A stretch of DNA of 64,000 nt from Serratia marcescens subsp. marcescens ATCC 13880 (GTDB lineage Bacteria; Pseudomonadota; Gammaproteobacteria; Enterobacterales; Enterobacteriaceae): positions 2,604,001 through 2,668,000 of the forward strand of contig NZ_CP071238.1 in assembly GCF_017299535.1 (NCBI RefSeq), read 5' to 3'. The position numbers and the translations under genes are program-made. The notes below the pieces were generated by a model. It saw only the letters and a program-made list of their open reading frames with translations, made no database searches and was not told the DNA's origin. This document shows, in pieces, positions 33,741 through 43,810 of this stretch. Within the stretch, counting starts at the first letter, position 1; each line of letters opens with the position of its first letter.

Positions 33741-35360
33741 TCAGTGTTCGAGAATGTAGACGTTTTTATCGTATAAGGCGCCCTGACGAGTAAAGTCGAT
33801 CCCCTTCACGTAAGGTTTGATGAGCGTGGCGTTGGCTTCGTAGTATACCGGCGCTACCGGCGTATCGACGGCCAGCACCGCCTCGGCCTGCTGGAAATAT
33901 TGCTGCACCTGCTGCGGTGTCGGCGCCGCCGTCGCCTGGTGCAAAATGCGATCGTACGCCGGGTTGCGGTATTTGGGGCTGTTCTCGCTGCTGTCGGAAC
34001 GGAACACGTTCAGGAAGGTAGAAGGATCGTCGTAATCCGCCAGCCAGCGGGTAAAGGCCACGCTGTACTGCCCGCGGTTGATATTGTCCAGCGTGACTTT
34101 GCGCTCCTGGCTTTGCAAGGTGGCCTCTGCGCCAAGGTTCTTTTTCCACATGGCGGCGGCGGCGATGACGATCTTCTTGATGGTGGCGTCATTGCTGTAC
34201 AACACGGTAAAGCGCAGCGGATGCTCGGCGTTGAAACCGGCCTCCGCCAGCAGTTGCTTCGCCTGGCCGTGGCGTTGTTCCGGCGTCAAACCGGCCGCGG
34301 CGCCGGGCTGCAGGCGATAGCCGCCCGCGCCGGTCGGGGTAAAGGTCCAGGCCGGCTGCTGGCCGTATCCCAACACTTTGCCGGCGACGATCTCTTTATC
34401 CAGCGCCAGGTTCAGCGCCTGGCGCACCCGCACATCGTTAAACGGCGCCTGCTGATTATTGAAAGCGAAATAACTGGTGGAGAGCAGCGGATAAGTCACC
34501 AGCTGTTGCTCGCCGAGCGTTTTTTTCAGTTGCTGATACAGCTCCGGCGGCGTGGTATACCCCAACTCAACCTCACCGGCGCGAAAACGCGCCACTTCCG
34601 GGAAGCCCTGGATCGGCAAGAAGGTTACCTTGTTGAGCACGGTATTGGCGTTATCCCAATACTGCGGGTTACGTTCCACCACCACCTTTTCGTTCACCAC
34701 CCACTGGCTGAGGCGAAACGCCCCGTTGCCGACAAAGTGCGCCGGCTGCGTCCAGTTTTTGCCGTACTGCTCCACCACCTTGCGGTTAACCGGCAAAACC
34801 GGGAAATGCACCAGTTGCTTGAGCAGATAGGAATTGGGCTCCGACAGCGTCACCTGCAGAGTGTGCGCATCCAGCGCCTTGACGCCCAGCTCGCTCGGCG
34901 GTTTGCTGCCGGCGTTGATCGCTGCGGCATTCAGCACGTAGGCCGAAGCCAGATAGCTGCCGTACGGCGAGGCGGTTTTCGGATCGGTGAGGCGCCGCCA
35001 GCTGTAAACGAAATCGTCGGCGGTCACCGGGTCGCCGTTCGACCATTTGGCCTGCGGCCGCAGGTGGAAAGTCCAGACGTTGCCCTGATGCTCCCATTTC
35101 TGCGCCAGCGCCGGGATGGCTGCGCCGTCTTTTCCGACGCGCAGCAGACCTTCGAACAGATCGTTGAAGATATAGAACTCCACATTGCTCTCGGCCAGGT
35201 TCGGATCCAGCGTCGCCGGTTCATACCCGTTGGCCCGCACCAGCTCTTGCACCGCCGCCAGTTTAACGCCTGCCGGCACCTCGGCGGCATGGGTAGCCGT
35301 AGCGTTAAAAGCCAGGAGGATTAAACCAGCCAGTTTCTTGCCATTAAATGAATATTTCAC
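33741..35360 (-). CDS. Oligopeptide-binding protein, OppA/MppA family
   Basis: Periplasmic solute-binding protein of 539 residues, the size of OppA. Signal peptide (FNGKKLAGLILLAFNATATHA, AEVP), then SBP family 5 motifs ANGYEPATLDPNLAESN, FNDLFEGLLR, KWSNGDPVTADDFVYSW. The start is GTG at 35360, with AGGGA seven bases upstream; more distant codons have no such site. It delivers peptides to an Opp-type importer, but no permease or ATPase gene adjoins, so it probably shares one encoded elsewhere, as MppA does. Confidence 0.88.
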   Translation of the reverse strand: MKYSFNGKKLAGLILLAFNATATHAAEVPAGVKLAAVQELVRANGYEPATLDPNLAESNVEFYIFNDLFEGLLRVGKDGAAIPALAQKWEHQGNVWTFHLRPQAKWSNGDPVTADDFVYSWRRLTDPKTASPYGSYLASAYVLNAAAINAGSKPPSELGVKALDAHTLQVTLSEPNSYLLKQLVHFPVLPVNRKVVEQYGKNWTQPAHFVGNGAFRLSQWVVNEKVVVERNPQYWDNANTVLNKVTFLPIQGFPEVARFRAGEVELGYTTPPELYQQLKKTLGEQQLVTYPLLSTSYFAFNNQQAPFNDVRVRQALNLALDKEIVAGKVLGYGQQPAWTFTPTGAGGYRLQPGAAAGLTPEQRHGQAKQLLAEAGFNAEHPLRFTVLYSNDATIKKIVIAAAAMWKKNLGAEATLQSQERKVTLDNINRGQYSVAFTRWLADYDDPSTFLNVFRSDSSENSPKYRNPAYDRILHQATAAPTPQQVQQYFQQAEAVLAVDTPVAPVYYEANATLIKPYVKGIDFTRQGALYDKNVYILEH

Positions 35361-35771
35361 GTCGATATCCCTGATTAGTGTTTTATCGCGTTTAATATGC
35401 AATGAGGCAGTGGAATAAATTAAATTATTAATCGCTATGAGTCATAACCAAAAGCGGTGTTGAATTTCTTTCATTATCAAAGAAGTACTGGCGACGGAAC
35501 GATGAAGAACATGAGGATAAACGCGGAGACCGGCATTGCCGCCGGGAACGCCGTGAATCGGCGGTGACATAAATTCAGGCAATCAATATAGATTATTCCA
35601 GCCGAAGCTTAACGTATCCTTAGGGCAATTCATTTTGTGAGCGATCGTCAAAAATAATTTAATACGAATCGTTTTCACTATCATTATTGATGTTCTTGGC
35701 TAAAATCGGCCTGCTTGCGCTTGCCAGGCGATATTCGTTTTCTTCATTCGAACGCTAAAAAGGATAACTGC
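35361..35771. other. Intergenic region between OppA-type gene and sfuA
   Basis: The 411 bp hold divergent promoters. On the sfuA side there is an AT-rich Fur-like site; at 35548-35574 a CCGCC/GGCGG stem. A 21-codon frame at 35501 is weakly supported. I see nothing else. Confidence 0.5.
35664..35692 (+). promoter_or_regulatory. Fur-like box of sfuABC
   Basis: The AT-rich run GAATCGTTTTCACTATCATT followed by ATTGAT contains ATTATT/ATAGTG half-sites like imperfect GATAAT repeats. Fur repression of sfu is known from the literature; the exact boundaries are my reading. Confidence 0.5.
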
Positions 35772-36788
35772 ATGAAGCTGCGTATTTCATCTCTCGGCCC
35801 CGTCGCCCTGCTCGCCTCCTCGATGATGCTGGCCTTTGGCGCTCAGGCGGCCTCCGCCGACCAGGGCATCGTTATTTACAACGCCCAGCATGAAAATCTG
35901 GTGAAATCCTGGGTCGACGGGTTTACCAAAGACACCGGCATCAAAGTCACGCTGCGCAACGGCGGCGACAGCGAGCTGGGCAATCAGCTGGTGCAGGAAG
36001 GCAGCGCCTCGCCTGCCGACGTGTTCCTGACGGAAAACTCCCCGGCGATGGTGTTGGTGGATAACGCCAAGCTGTTCGCCCCGCTGGACGCCGCCACGCT
36101 GGCCCAGGTGGAACCACAATATCGCCCAAGCCACGGCCGCTGGATCGGCATCGCCGCCCGTTCTACCGTGTTTGTTTATAACCCGGCCAAACTCAGCGAC
36201 GCGCAGTTGCCGAAGTCACTGCTGGATCTGGCCAAACCGGAATGGAAAGGCCGTTGGGCCGCTTCGCCATCGGGCGCCGATTTCCAGGCGATCGTCAGCG
36301 CGCTGCTGGAGCTGAAAGGCGAGAAAGCCACGCTGGCGTGGCTGAAAGCGATGAAAACCAACTTCACCGCCTATAAGGGCAACAGCACGGTAATGAAAGC
36401 GGTCAATGCCGGCCAGGTCGACAGCGGTGTGATCTATCACTACTACCCGTTCGTGGATGGCGCGAAAACCGGCGAAAACAGCAACAACATCAAGCTGTAT
36501 TACTTCAAACATCAGGATCCTGGCGCGTTCGTTAGCATCTCCGGCGGCGGCGTGCTGGCTTCCAGCAAGCATCAGCAGCAGGCGCAGGCGTTCATCAAGT
36601 GGATCACCGGCAAACAGGGCCAGGAAATCCTGCGCACCAACAACGCCTTCGAATACGCCGTCGGCGTCGGCGCGGCCTCCAACCCGAAACTGGTGCCGCT
36701 GAAAGATCTGGACGCACCGAAAGTAGACGCCGCACAGCTGAACAGTAAAAAAGTTGTCGAACTGATGACCGAGGCCGGCCTGCTGTAA
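35772..36788 (+). CDS. sfuA: Ferric-iron-binding periplasmic protein SfuA
   Basis: Periplasmic Fe3+-binding protein of 338 residues with signal peptide (MKLRISSLGPVALLASSMML, cleaved near AQAA). It is the FbpA-type transferrin-like protein; IYNAQHENL has the His ligand and IYHYYPFVDG the paired Tyr ligands. SfuABC of S. marcescens imports unchelated ferric iron without a siderophore. The ATG at 35772 follows AAGGATAACTGC. The first gene of sfuABC. Confidence 0.95.
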   Translation: MKLRISSLGPVALLASSMMLAFGAQAASADQGIVIYNAQHENLVKSWVDGFTKDTGIKVTLRNGGDSELGNQLVQEGSASPADVFLTENSPAMVLVDNAKLFAPLDAATLAQVEPQYRPSHGRWIGIAARSTVFVYNPAKLSDAQLPKSLLDLAKPEWKGRWAASPSGADFQAIVSALLELKGEKATLAWLKAMKTNFTAYKGNSTVMKAVNAGQVDSGVIYHYYPFVDGAKTGENSNNIKLYYFKHQDPGAFVSISGGGVLASSKHQQQAQAFIKWITGKQGQEILRTNNAFEYAVGVGAASNPKLVPLKDLDAPKVDAAQLNSKKVVELMTEAGLL

Positions 36789-36821
36789 GGCCCGCCGGCA
36801 AACCGAGAGTTTTTGATCGTT

Positions 36822-38405
36822 ATGTCAAACCTGAGTACCCACGCCGCGCAGACCGCGCGGCGTTATTCTGTTGTCCCCCGTCACCCGCGGCCAGGGGCGA
36901 TCGTGGTGGTCAGCGCCGTGTTGCTGTCGCTGCTGGCGCTGTTGCCGCTGGGATTCGTTATCGGCGTGGCGTTTGAAACCGGCTGGCAAACGGTCAAAGC
37001 ACTGGTTTTCCGCCCACGGGTGGCGGAACTGCTGTTGAATACTCTGTTGTTGGTGGTGTTGACGCTGCCGATCTGCGCCGTGCTGGGCGTGGCCCTGGCC
37101 TGGTTGACCGAACGCACCACGCTGCCGGGCCGCCGTCTCTGGGCGGTATTGGCGACCGCGCCGCTGGCGGTGCCGGCCTTCGTGCAAAGCTATGCCTGGA
37201 TCAGCCTGGTGCCGTCGATGCACGGCCTGGGCGCTGGCGTTTTCATCTCGGTGCTCGCTTATTTCCCGTTTATCTACCTGCCGGCCGCCGCCGTGCTGCG
37301 CCGCCTGGATCCCGGTATCGAGGACGTCGCCACCTCACTCGGCTCGCGGCCGCCGGCGGTGTTTTTCCGCGTGGTATTGCCTCAATTGAAACTGGCGGTC
37401 TGGGGCGGCTCGCTGCTGATCGCGCTGCACCTGCTGGCGGAGTATGGCCTGTACGCCATGATCCGTTTCGATACCTTCACCACCGCGATCTTCGATCAGT
37501 TCCAGTCGACCTTCAACGGCCCGGCGGCCAACATGCTGGCCGGCGTGTTGGTGCTGTGCTGCCTGGGGCTGCTGTTGCTTGAGGCGATAAGCCGCGGCCG
37601 CGCGCGCTATGCCCGCGTCGGTTCCGGCAGCGCCCGCAGCCAAACGCCGCGCCGCCTTTCGCCGCCGCTCGCCGCGCTGGCGCTGCTGCTGCCGATCGCG
37701 CTGACCGCGCTGGCGTTGGGCGTGCCTTTCATCACCCTAGCCCGCTGGCTGTGGCTGGGTGGATTCGAGGTGTGGCGCAACGCCGAGCTGTGGCCCGCGC
37801 TGTGGCAAACGCTGTCGCTGTCCGCCGCTGGCGCGCTGCTGATCACGCTGTGCGCCATTCCGATGGCCTGGCTCTCGGTACGCTATCCGGCCCGACTGTA
37901 TCGGGTGCTGGAAGGCTGCAACTACGTGACCAGCTCGCTGCCCGGCATCGTGGTGGCGCTGGCGCTGGTGACCATCACCATTCACAGCTTCAGGCCGATT
38001 TACCAGACCGAAATCACTCTGCTGCTGGCGTATCTGCTGATGTTTATGCCGCGGGCGCTAATCAATCTGCGCGCCGGTATCGCACAGGCGCCGGTGGAAT
38101 TGGAAAACGTGGCGCGCAGCCTGGGCAAATCGCCGGCGCAGGCGTTGTGGAGCACCACGCTGCGGCTGGCGGCGCCGGGCGCCGCTGCGGGCGCGGCGCT
38201 GGTATTCCTGGCGATCGCCAATGAACTGACCGCCACGCTGCTGCTGGCGCCGAACGGCACCCGCACGCTGGCCACCGGCTTCTGGGCGCTGACCAGCGAG
38301 ATAGACTACGTCGCCGCCGCGCCTTATGCGCTGATTATGGTGGCGCTGTCATTGCCGCTCACCTGGCTTCTTTATTCTCAATCTAAACGCACGGCGGGAC
38401 TATGA
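36822..38405 (+). CDS. sfuB: Ferric-iron ABC permease SfuB
   Basis: Inner-membrane permease of 527 residues made of two fused binding-protein-dependent permease domains (about 12 helices). Each half carries the EAA-like cytoplasmic loop ([20 protein letters not shown] and [20 protein letters not shown]) that contacts SfuC. It follows sfuA after 33 bp and overlaps sfuC by four bases. Confidence 0.95.
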   Translation: MSNLSTHAAQTARRYSVVPRHPRPGAIVVVSAVLLSLLALLPLGFVIGVAFETGWQTVKALVFRPRVAELLLNTLLLVVLTLPICAVLGVALAWLTERTTLPGRRLWAVLATAPLAVPAFVQSYAWISLVPSMHGLGAGVFISVLAYFPFIYLPAAAVLRRLDPGIEDVATSLGSRPPAVFFRVVLPQLKLAVWGGSLLIALHLLAEYGLYAMIRFDTFTTAIFDQFQSTFNGPAANMLAGVLVLCCLGLLLLEAISRGRARYARVGSGSARSQTPRRLSPPLAALALLLPIALTALALGVPFITLARWLWLGGFEVWRNAELWPALWQTLSLSAAGALLITLCAIPMAWLSVRYPARLYRVLEGCNYVTSSLPGIVVALALVTITIHSFRPIYQTEITLLLAYLLMFMPRALINLRAGIAQAPVELENVARSLGKSPAQALWSTTLRLAAPGAAAGAALVFLAIANELTATLLLAPNGTRTLATGFWALTSEIDYVAAAPYALIMVALSLPLTWLLYSQSKRTAGL

Positions 38406-39439
38406 GCACGCTCGAACTGCACGGTATCGGAAAATCTTACAACGCCATCAGAGTGCTGGAACACATCGACCTGCAGGTTGCCGCCGGCAGCCGCACGGCG
38501 ATCGTCGGCCCTTCCGGCTCCGGCAAAACCACTCTGCTGCGCATCATCGCCGGCTTTGAAATCCCCGACGGCGGCCAGATCCTGCTGCAGGGACAAGCCA
38601 TGGGCAACGGCGGCGGCTGGGTGCCTGCGCATCTGCGCGGCATCGGTTTCGTTCCGCAGGATGGCGCGCTGTTCCCGCATTTTACCGTCGCCGGCAACAT
38701 CGGTTTTGGCCTCAAAGGCGGCAAGCGCGAGAAACAGCGGCGCATCGAGGCGCTGATGGAGATGGTGGCGCTGGATCGCCGTCTGGCGGCGCTGTGGCCG
38801 CACGAGTTGTCCGGCGGGCAGCAACAGCGGGTCGCGCTGGCGCGCGCCCTGTCGCAGCAACCCCGGCTGATGCTGCTAGATGAACCGTTCTCGGCGCTGG
38901 ATACCGGCCTGCGCGCCGCCACCCGCAAAGCGGTGGCCGAACTGCTGACGGAGGCCAAGGTGGCATCGATTCTGGTCACCCACGATCAGAGCGAGGCGCT
39001 GTCGTTCGCCGATCAGGTGGCGGTGATGCGCAGCGGCCGGCTGGCGCAGGTGGGCGCGCCGCAGGATCTCTATCTGCGGCCGGTTGATGAGCCGACCGCC
39101 AGCTTCCTTGGCGAAACGCTGGTGTTGACCGCCGAACTGGCGCACGGCTGGGCCGACTGCGCACTGGGGCGCATCGCCGTCGACGATCGCCAACGCAGCG
39201 GCCCGGCGCGCATCATGCTGCGCCCGGAGCAGATTCAAATCGGTTTGTCCGATCCGGCGCAGCGCGGCCAGGCGGTGATCACCGGCATCGATTTCGCCGG
39301 CTTCGTCTCCACCCTCAATCTGCAAATGGCGGCCACCGGGGCACAGCTCGAGATCAAAACCGTCAGCCGCGAAGGCCTGCAGCCCGGGGCGCAGGTCACT
39401 CTCAACGTGATGGGCCAGGCGCATATTTTCGCCGGCTGA
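38402..39439 (+). CDS. sfuC: Ferric-iron ABC ATPase SfuC
   Basis: ATPase of 345 residues: Walker [10 protein letters not shown] (about 37-45), signature [15 protein letters not shown], Walker [13 protein letters not shown], and a C-terminal TOBE-like domain ([13 protein letters not shown] onward). It energises Fe3+ import through SfuB. Its ATG is in the ATGA overlap with the sfuB stop, so translation is coupled. Confidence 0.95.
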   Translation: MSTLELHGIGKSYNAIRVLEHIDLQVAAGSRTAIVGPSGSGKTTLLRIIAGFEIPDGGQILLQGQAMGNGGGWVPAHLRGIGFVPQDGALFPHFTVAGNIGFGLKGGKREKQRRIEALMEMVALDRRLAALWPHELSGGQQQRVALARALSQQPRLMLLDEPFSALDTGLRAATRKAVAELLTEAKVASILVTHDQSEALSFADQVAVMRSGRLAQVGAPQDLYLRPVDEPTASFLGETLVLTAELAHGWADCALGRIAVDDRQRSGPARIMLRPEQIQIGLSDPAQRGQAVITGIDFAGFVSTLNLQMAATGAQLEIKTVSREGLQPGAQVTLNVMGQAHIFAG

Positions 39440-39446
39440 CTCTCTT

Positions 39447-39471
39447 AAGGCCGGGCTGCCCCCCCGGCCTT
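39447..39471. terminator. Terminator between sfuC and the peptidase gene
   Basis: AAGGCCGGG / CCCGGCCTT, nine-bp stem, between convergent genes; the flanking T runs are short. Confidence 0.6.
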
Positions 39472-39472
39472 C

Positions 39473-40969
39473 TCAGCGGCAAATCTTGTCTCGGCGCGGC
39501 TTTTTCGGCGCCAGCAGATAATCCACCACGCTTTCGTCAACGCAGCTGTCGATACCGTTCAGCGCCAGCGTATGCCCGTCGCGTTCGCGGGTGATCAGCG
39601 GGCTTTTAAAGGCGGCGGCCATCGCTTGGGCATTGCGGTACGGCGTGGTCGGATCGTAGCGCTGCGCGACGAACAGCAGCGGCGGCAGCGCGGCGGACGC
39701 CACCGGGGTGTGCGGCCGATCTTTGCCGCGGTACGGCCACAGATCGCACATTTCCAGCGGATACTCGTGCAACGGCAGGTAGTGAGCGTACAAAGCGGCG
39801 GTATTGATCTCCTGCCGCTGCCTGCGCAACTGCTGCGGATCGGCCGTCGGGTTGGCGACGTCGGCGCAGGTGATGACGTTCAGGGCGTCATCGGCGTCCG
39901 GCGAATAGCTTTCGTCGATCAGATCGGAAACCTGCTGCCCCGCGATGCCGGCATCGAGCTGGCGCAGCACGGTCGCCAGTTCATGCCAGCGCTCCGGCCA
40001 CAGCAGCAGCGAACGCGTGACCGTCAGCACATCGTCGGCGGAGATTTCATAGCCTGCCGCAGTGACGAACGGCTGCTCGTGCAGCTTGCGCAGCAAAGCG
40101 TGATAGCGCTGAAGCGCCTGATTGGCGCCGCCGCCCAGCTGACAACTGTCGGTTTTGCCGCAGTAGGCGGTGAAGCGCAGGAAGCTTTGCTGAAACCCCC
40201 GTTCCTGGTTCAGCCGCTGGGTGAAATCGTCCTCCGCCAGATCCACCACCCCGTCCAGCACCAGCGCGCGCGTTTTCTTCGGAAAACGTTCGGCATACAG
40301 CGCCGCCACCTTGGTGCCGTAAGAGTACGCCACCGCCGTCAGCCCCGGTTCGCCCAGCGCCTGGCGGATTGCGTTCAGATCGTTGACCGCCTCGTCGGTG
40401 CCGATGTGTTGCAACACGTCCGCGCCGGTTTGTTTGATGCAGGCGGCAATCAGGGCGCGCGTCTGATTCTCCGCACCGGCCACGTCGTTGTCGTCCGGCG
40501 TCGGGGTTTCGTCGCCTTCGGCCAGCTGGCAGGAGATTTTCGGCGTCGACTGACCGACGCCGCGCGGATCGTAGCCGATGATGTCGTAGGATTTTCGCAG
40601 CTTGGCGACATGGGCGTCGTTGCCCAGATAGGGGTTGATGCCCGGCAGGCCCGGTCCACCGCTGATCATTACTACGCTGCCCTTTTTCGGCCCGGTGGCG
40701 GGCTGCAGGGTCAGCGCCAGACGCACGGTCTGTTCGCCCGCCTGCGCCGCATGGGCGGGCGGCGTGGCGTACGCCAGCGGCACCTCGAGATAGCCGCAGC
40801 GCAGCCCCGGCGGCGGCGCCTCATCGAACCAGCGCTGAAAGCCGCTGTTGAGACAAGATTGCCAACGAATGCCGTTCCCGGCCGCCGCCCCGTGGAGCGC
40901 AGGCTTGGCCTGAGCGGGCAACGCGGCGGCGGTCGCGGCGAGCAGCGCCAGAATACGCAGTACTGACAT
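39473..40969 (-). CDS. Secreted TAP-like alpha/beta-hydrolase peptidase
   Basis: Protein of 498 residues with signal peptide (MSVLRILALLAATAAALPAQ, cleaved near AQA/KPA). Alpha/beta hydrolase fold of the tripeptidyl-aminopeptidase group: oxyanion ISGGPGLPG, nucleophile Ser in AYSYGT, and the TAP C-terminal region with PPLLFVAQRYDPTTP (Asp) and RERDGHTL (His). Six or more Cys fit a periplasmic or secreted location. It should release short peptides from protein N-termini. AAGGA seven bases before the ATG at 40969. Confidence 0.85.
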   Translation of the reverse strand: MSVLRILALLAATAAALPAQAKPALHGAAAGNGIRWQSCLNSGFQRWFDEAPPPGLRCGYLEVPLAYATPPAHAAQAGEQTVRLALTLQPATGPKKGSVVMISGGPGLPGINPYLGNDAHVAKLRKSYDIIGYDPRGVGQSTPKISCQLAEGDETPTPDDNDVAGAENQTRALIAACIKQTGADVLQHIGTDEAVNDLNAIRQALGEPGLTAVAYSYGTKVAALYAERFPKKTRALVLDGVVDLAEDDFTQRLNQERGFQQSFLRFTAYCGKTDSCQLGGGANQALQRYHALLRKLHEQPFVTAAGYEISADDVLTVTRSLLLWPERWHELATVLRQLDAGIAGQQVSDLIDESYSPDADDALNVITCADVANPTADPQQLRRQRQEINTAALYAHYLPLHEYPLEMCDLWPYRGKDRPHTPVASAALPPLLFVAQRYDPTTPYRNAQAMAAAFKSPLITRERDGHTLALNGIDSCVDESVVDYLLAPKKPRRDKICR

Positions 40970-41042
40970 GGGGAGTCCTTTCAACTCAACGAATCGGTCA
41001 AAGGGTAAAGATTCTCGGTTAAACCGCTAGCCAATAGAACAT

Positions 41043-41076
41043 AAAAAAACGCGCGGGTGAAGCCGACGCCGCGCGT
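41043..41076 (-). terminator. Minus-strand terminator upstream of the peptidase gene
   Basis: ACGCGCGG / CCGCGCGT, eight bp, followed by seven T residues on the minus strand. No annotated minus-strand gene ends here, so it ends either an attenuated leader of the peptidase gene or a small RNA from 41080-41170. Confidence 0.6.
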
Positions 41077-41145
41077 ATGGAAAGACTTTTCTTTGCTCAG
41101 ATTGATCTTATAACGCACAGAATGCTGCAAAAAATGCCATTCACC

Positions 41146-41156
41146 TGCTAGGCTTA
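41146..41156 (+). promoter_or_regulatory. Sigma-S-like -10 element before the ElaB/CsbD-like gene
   Basis: TGCTAGGCTTA resembles the KCTAYACTTA extended -10 of stationary-phase promoters. It is 35 bases before the start codon, in keeping with the sigma-S control known for elaB and yqjD. Confidence 0.45.
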
Positions 41157-41190
41157 GGGTTCGTTAACCCACAAGGAACAGGAGAGCAGC

Positions 41191-41439
41191 ATGTTTGGAA
41201 AAGCGGAAGACAAAGCCAATGAAGCCGCAGGTGCGGTACAAGAAGCGTTCGGCAAAGCCGTTGATTCTCCGGAGCATCAGGTGCGCGGCGCGGCGCGCAA
41301 ATACGCCTCCCAGGCCAGCTATGCCGCCCGAGACGCGGCGGATAGCGTAAGAACCCAGGTGGAAGCCAACCCGCTGGCCGGCGTAGCCGTTGCGGCGGCG
41401 GTCGGCATCGTTTTCGGCTTCTTGCTGGGACGCAAATAA
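41191..41439 (+). CDS. CsbD/ElaB-like small membrane-anchored protein
   Basis: Protein of 82 residues. The first part (GKAEDKANEAAGAVQEAFGK) is CsbD-like and helical; the end (VEANPLAGVAVAAAVGIVFG then LLGRK) is the C-terminal anchor typical of the DUF883 proteins ElaB, YqjD and YgaM, which bring ribosomes to the membrane in stationary phase. ACAGGAG ahead of the ATG supports the start. Confidence 0.8.
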   Translation: MFGKAEDKANEAAGAVQEAFGKAVDSPEHQVRGAARKYASQASYAARDAADSVRTQVEANPLAGVAVAAAVGIVFGFLLGRK

Positions 41440-41463
41440 GCGGCGAACGCGCCGCTCGACAAC

Positions 41464-41486
41464 AGGCCCGTTACGGGCCTTTTTTT
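41464..41486 (+). terminator. Terminator after the CsbD/ElaB-like gene
   Basis: AGGCCCG / CGGGCCT stem with a three-base loop and six further T residues. Confidence 0.9.
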
Positions 41487-41574
41487 CGCCCTTTCTTCAC
41501 CTGCGTGCAAACTTTCATCTATCACAGCCATCGCTTAAAAAAACCAACGCCTTCAACTACGATTAGTTTGTGAC

Positions 41575-41589
41575 CAGAGCGAGGCTCTG
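41575..41589 (+). repeat. Hairpin in the EF-G leader
   Basis: CAGAGC / GCTCTG with a GAG loop, 20 bases before the mini-ORF; part of a structured leader. Confidence 0.4.
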
Positions 41590-41608
41590 CGATCCGGCGG
41601 ATAACCCT

Positions 41609-41641
41609 ATGAGGATTATCACCATTATCCATGCTGTTTAA
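41609..41641 (+). CDS. Ile-rich 10-codon mini-ORF before the second EF-G gene
   Basis: Ten codons read MRIITIIHAV, four of them Ile, with a weak GGCGG ribosome site. The stop codon is followed directly by a hairpin (AGCCGC 41641-41646 with GCGGCT 41657-41662) which ends just before the AAAGG ribosome site of the EF-G gene. The layout is that of a leader peptide whose translation could open or close the downstream site. The role is inferred. Confidence 0.4.
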   Translation: MRIITIIHAV

Positions 41642-41676
41642 GCCGCTCTCCTTCATGCGGCTAAGAAAGGTTGATT

Positions 41677-43782
41677 ATGGCTCGCACCACCCCTATCGAA
41701 CGTTACCGCAATATCGGCATCTCCGCGCATATCGATGCCGGCAAGACCACCACCACCGAGCGGATTCTGTTTTACACCGGGGTCAGCCACAAGCTGGGTG
41801 AAGTGCATGACGGCGCGGCGACCATGGACTGGATGGCGCAGGAACAGGAGCGCGGCATCACCATCACCTCGGCGGCCACCACCTGCTTCTGGAACGGCAT
41901 GCAGCATAATTATCCGCAGCACCGCATCAATATCATCGACACCCCCGGGCACGTCGATTTCACCATTGAAGTGGAGCGCTCGATGCGCGTGCTGGACGGC
42001 GCCGTGATGGTCTATGACTCGGTGGGCGGCGTGCAGCCGCAGTCGGAAACCGTCTGGCGGCAGGCCAACAAGTACAAGGTGCCGCGGCTGGCGTTCGTCA
42101 ACAAGATGGACCGCATCGGCGCGGACTTTTTCCGCGTACGCAAAATGATGATCGAGCGCCTCAAAGCCAATCCGGTGCCGATCGTTATTCCTATCGGCGC
42201 CGAAGACCACTTCAGCGGCGTGGTGGATCTGGTGCGGATGAAAGCCATTCTGTGGGACGAAGCCTCGCAGGGCATGAACTTCAGCTTCGAAGAGATCCCG
42301 GCAGAGCTGCGCGACTCGGCGCAGGAGTGGCGTGAAAATATGATTGAGGCCGCCGCCGAAGCCTCGGAAGAACTGATGGAGAAATACCTTAACCAGGTGC
42401 CGCTGAGCGAAGAGGAGATCGTTCACGGGCTGCGGGTGCGCACCGTCGCCGGCGAAATTCAGCCGATGCTGTGCGGGTCGGCGTTCCGCAACAAGGGGGT
42501 GCAGCGCATGCTGGACGCGGTGATCGAGCTGATGCCCTCGCCGCTCGACGTGCCGCCGATGGAAGGCCACGGCGAACACGATGAAATCATCACCCGCAAA
42601 GCCGACGATAATGAAAAATTCTCGGCGCTGGCGTTCAAGCTGATGACCGATCCGTTCGTCGGCCAACTCACCTTCGTGCGCGTCTACTCCGGGGTGCTGG
42701 CCAAAGGCAGCAGCGTTTACAACCCGATCAAGGGCAAAAAGGAACGCATCGGCCGCATCGTGCAAATGCATGCCAACGATCGTAAGGACATCGACGAGCT
42801 GCACGCCGGCGACATCGCCGCCTGCGTCGGCCTGAAGGACGTCACCACCGGCGATACGCTGTGCGACCCTGGCGCCATCATTACGCTGGAGCGCATGACC
42901 TTCCCCGAACCGGTGATCGCCCAGGCGATCGAGCCGAAAACCAAGGGCGATCAGGAGAAAATGGGCATCGCGCTGCAGCGGCTCTCTTCGGAAGATCCGT
43001 CGTTCCGCGTGCGTACCGATGAAGAATCCGGCCAGACCCTTATCTACGGCATGGGCGAGCTGCACCTGGAGATCATCGTCGATCGCATGCGCCGCGAGTT
43101 CGGGGTGGAAACCACCACCGGCAAGCCGCAGGTGTCGTACCGCGAAACCATCCGCAAACGGGTGGCCGACGTGGAAGGCAAGTTCGTGCGCCAGTCCGGC
43201 GGTAAAGGGCAATACGGCCACGTGGTGCTGACCGTCGAGCCGAACGAACCCGGCAAAGGCTTCGAGTTCTTCGATGAAATCAAGGGCGGCGTCATTCCCG
43301 GCGAGTTTATTCCGGCGGTGAAAAAAGGCGTGACCGAGGCGCTGAACAACGGCGTGCTGGCCGGTTATCAGGTGGTGGACGTCAAAGTGCACCTGACCTT
43401 CGGTTCTTACCATGACGTCGACTCGTCGGAACAGGCGTTCCGCATGGCGGCGATCTTCGGCTTCAAGGACGCCTGCCGTCTGGCGGATCCGGTGATCCTT
43501 GAGCCGATCATGTCGGTGGAAGTGGAAACGCCGGAGGATTACGCCGGCAACGTGATGGGCGACCTCTCCTCACGCCGCGGTCTGGTGCAGGGCATGGAAG
43601 AGATCCCGGGCGGCGGCGGCAAGGAGATTCGCGCCAAGGTGCCGCTGTCCGAGATGTTCGGTTACTCGACCACCCTGCGTTCGATGTCGCAGGGCCGCGC
43701 CACCTACACCATGGAATTCAGTCACTACGCCGAAGCGCCGCGCAACGTGGCCGAAGAGATCATTCACCACAGCAAGCGTTAA
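41677..43782 (+). CDS. fusA: Elongation factor G paralogue
   Basis: Translational GTPase of 701 residues, full EF-G length. P-loop AHIDAGKT (17-24), switch GITIT (60-64), DTPGH with the catalytic His (88-92), NKMD (142-145), then domains II-V. It is clearly diverged from enterobacterial FusA (for example VYDSVGG for VYCAVGG, TTCFWNG for TTAFWSG) and is not next to rpsL, rpsG or tuf, so it is a second, stand-alone EF-G rather than the str-operon gene. It may help ribosome recycling, or translocation under stress. ATG at 41677 with AAAGG seven bases upstream. Confidence 0.9.
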   Translation: MARTTPIERYRNIGISAHIDAGKTTTTERILFYTGVSHKLGEVHDGAATMDWMAQEQERGITITSAATTCFWNGMQHNYPQHRINIIDTPGHVDFTIEVERSMRVLDGAVMVYDSVGGVQPQSETVWRQANKYKVPRLAFVNKMDRIGADFFRVRKMMIERLKANPVPIVIPIGAEDHFSGVVDLVRMKAILWDEASQGMNFSFEEIPAELRDSAQEWRENMIEAAAEASEELMEKYLNQVPLSEEEIVHGLRVRTVAGEIQPMLCGSAFRNKGVQRMLDAVIELMPSPLDVPPMEGHGEHDEIITRKADDNEKFSALAFKLMTDPFVGQLTFVRVYSGVLAKGSSVYNPIKGKKERIGRIVQMHANDRKDIDELHAGDIAACVGLKDVTTGDTLCDPGAIITLERMTFPEPVIAQAIEPKTKGDQEKMGIALQRLSSEDPSFRVRTDEESGQTLIYGMGELHLEIIVDRMRREFGVETTTGKPQVSYRETIRKRVADVEGKFVRQSGGKGQYGHVVLTVEPNEPGKGFEFFDEIKGGVIPGEFIPAVKKGVTEALNNGVLAGYQVVDVKVHLTFGSYHDVDSSEQAFRMAAIFGFKDACRLADPVILEPIMSVEVETPEDYAGNVMGDLSSRRGLVQGMEEIPGGGGKEIRAKVPLSEMFGYSTTLRSMSQGRATYTMEFSHYAEAPRNVAEEIIHHSKR

Positions 43783-43787
43783 CCCTC

Positions 43788-43810
43788 ACGCCCGCCGCCA
43801 CGGCGGGCGT
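43788..43810. terminator. Terminator after the EF-G paralogue
   Basis: ACGCCCGCC / GGCGGGCGT, nine bp, between convergent genes; only a short T-rich tail. Confidence 0.6.

Noticed and set aside
35501..35566. 21-codon frame before sfuA
   Set aside because: Weak ribosome site, no conservation evidence; sits in a structured intergenic region.
41080..41170. Possible fnrS small RNA (GCAGGTGAATG start on the minus strand)
   Set aside because: Only the first 11 bases resemble fnrS; the rest, including the terminator stem, differs and fnrS is normally strongly conserved.
41653..43413. 586-codon frame antisense to the EF-G paralogue
   Set aside because: His/Val/Phe-rich shadow of EF-G with no domain or ribosome site.
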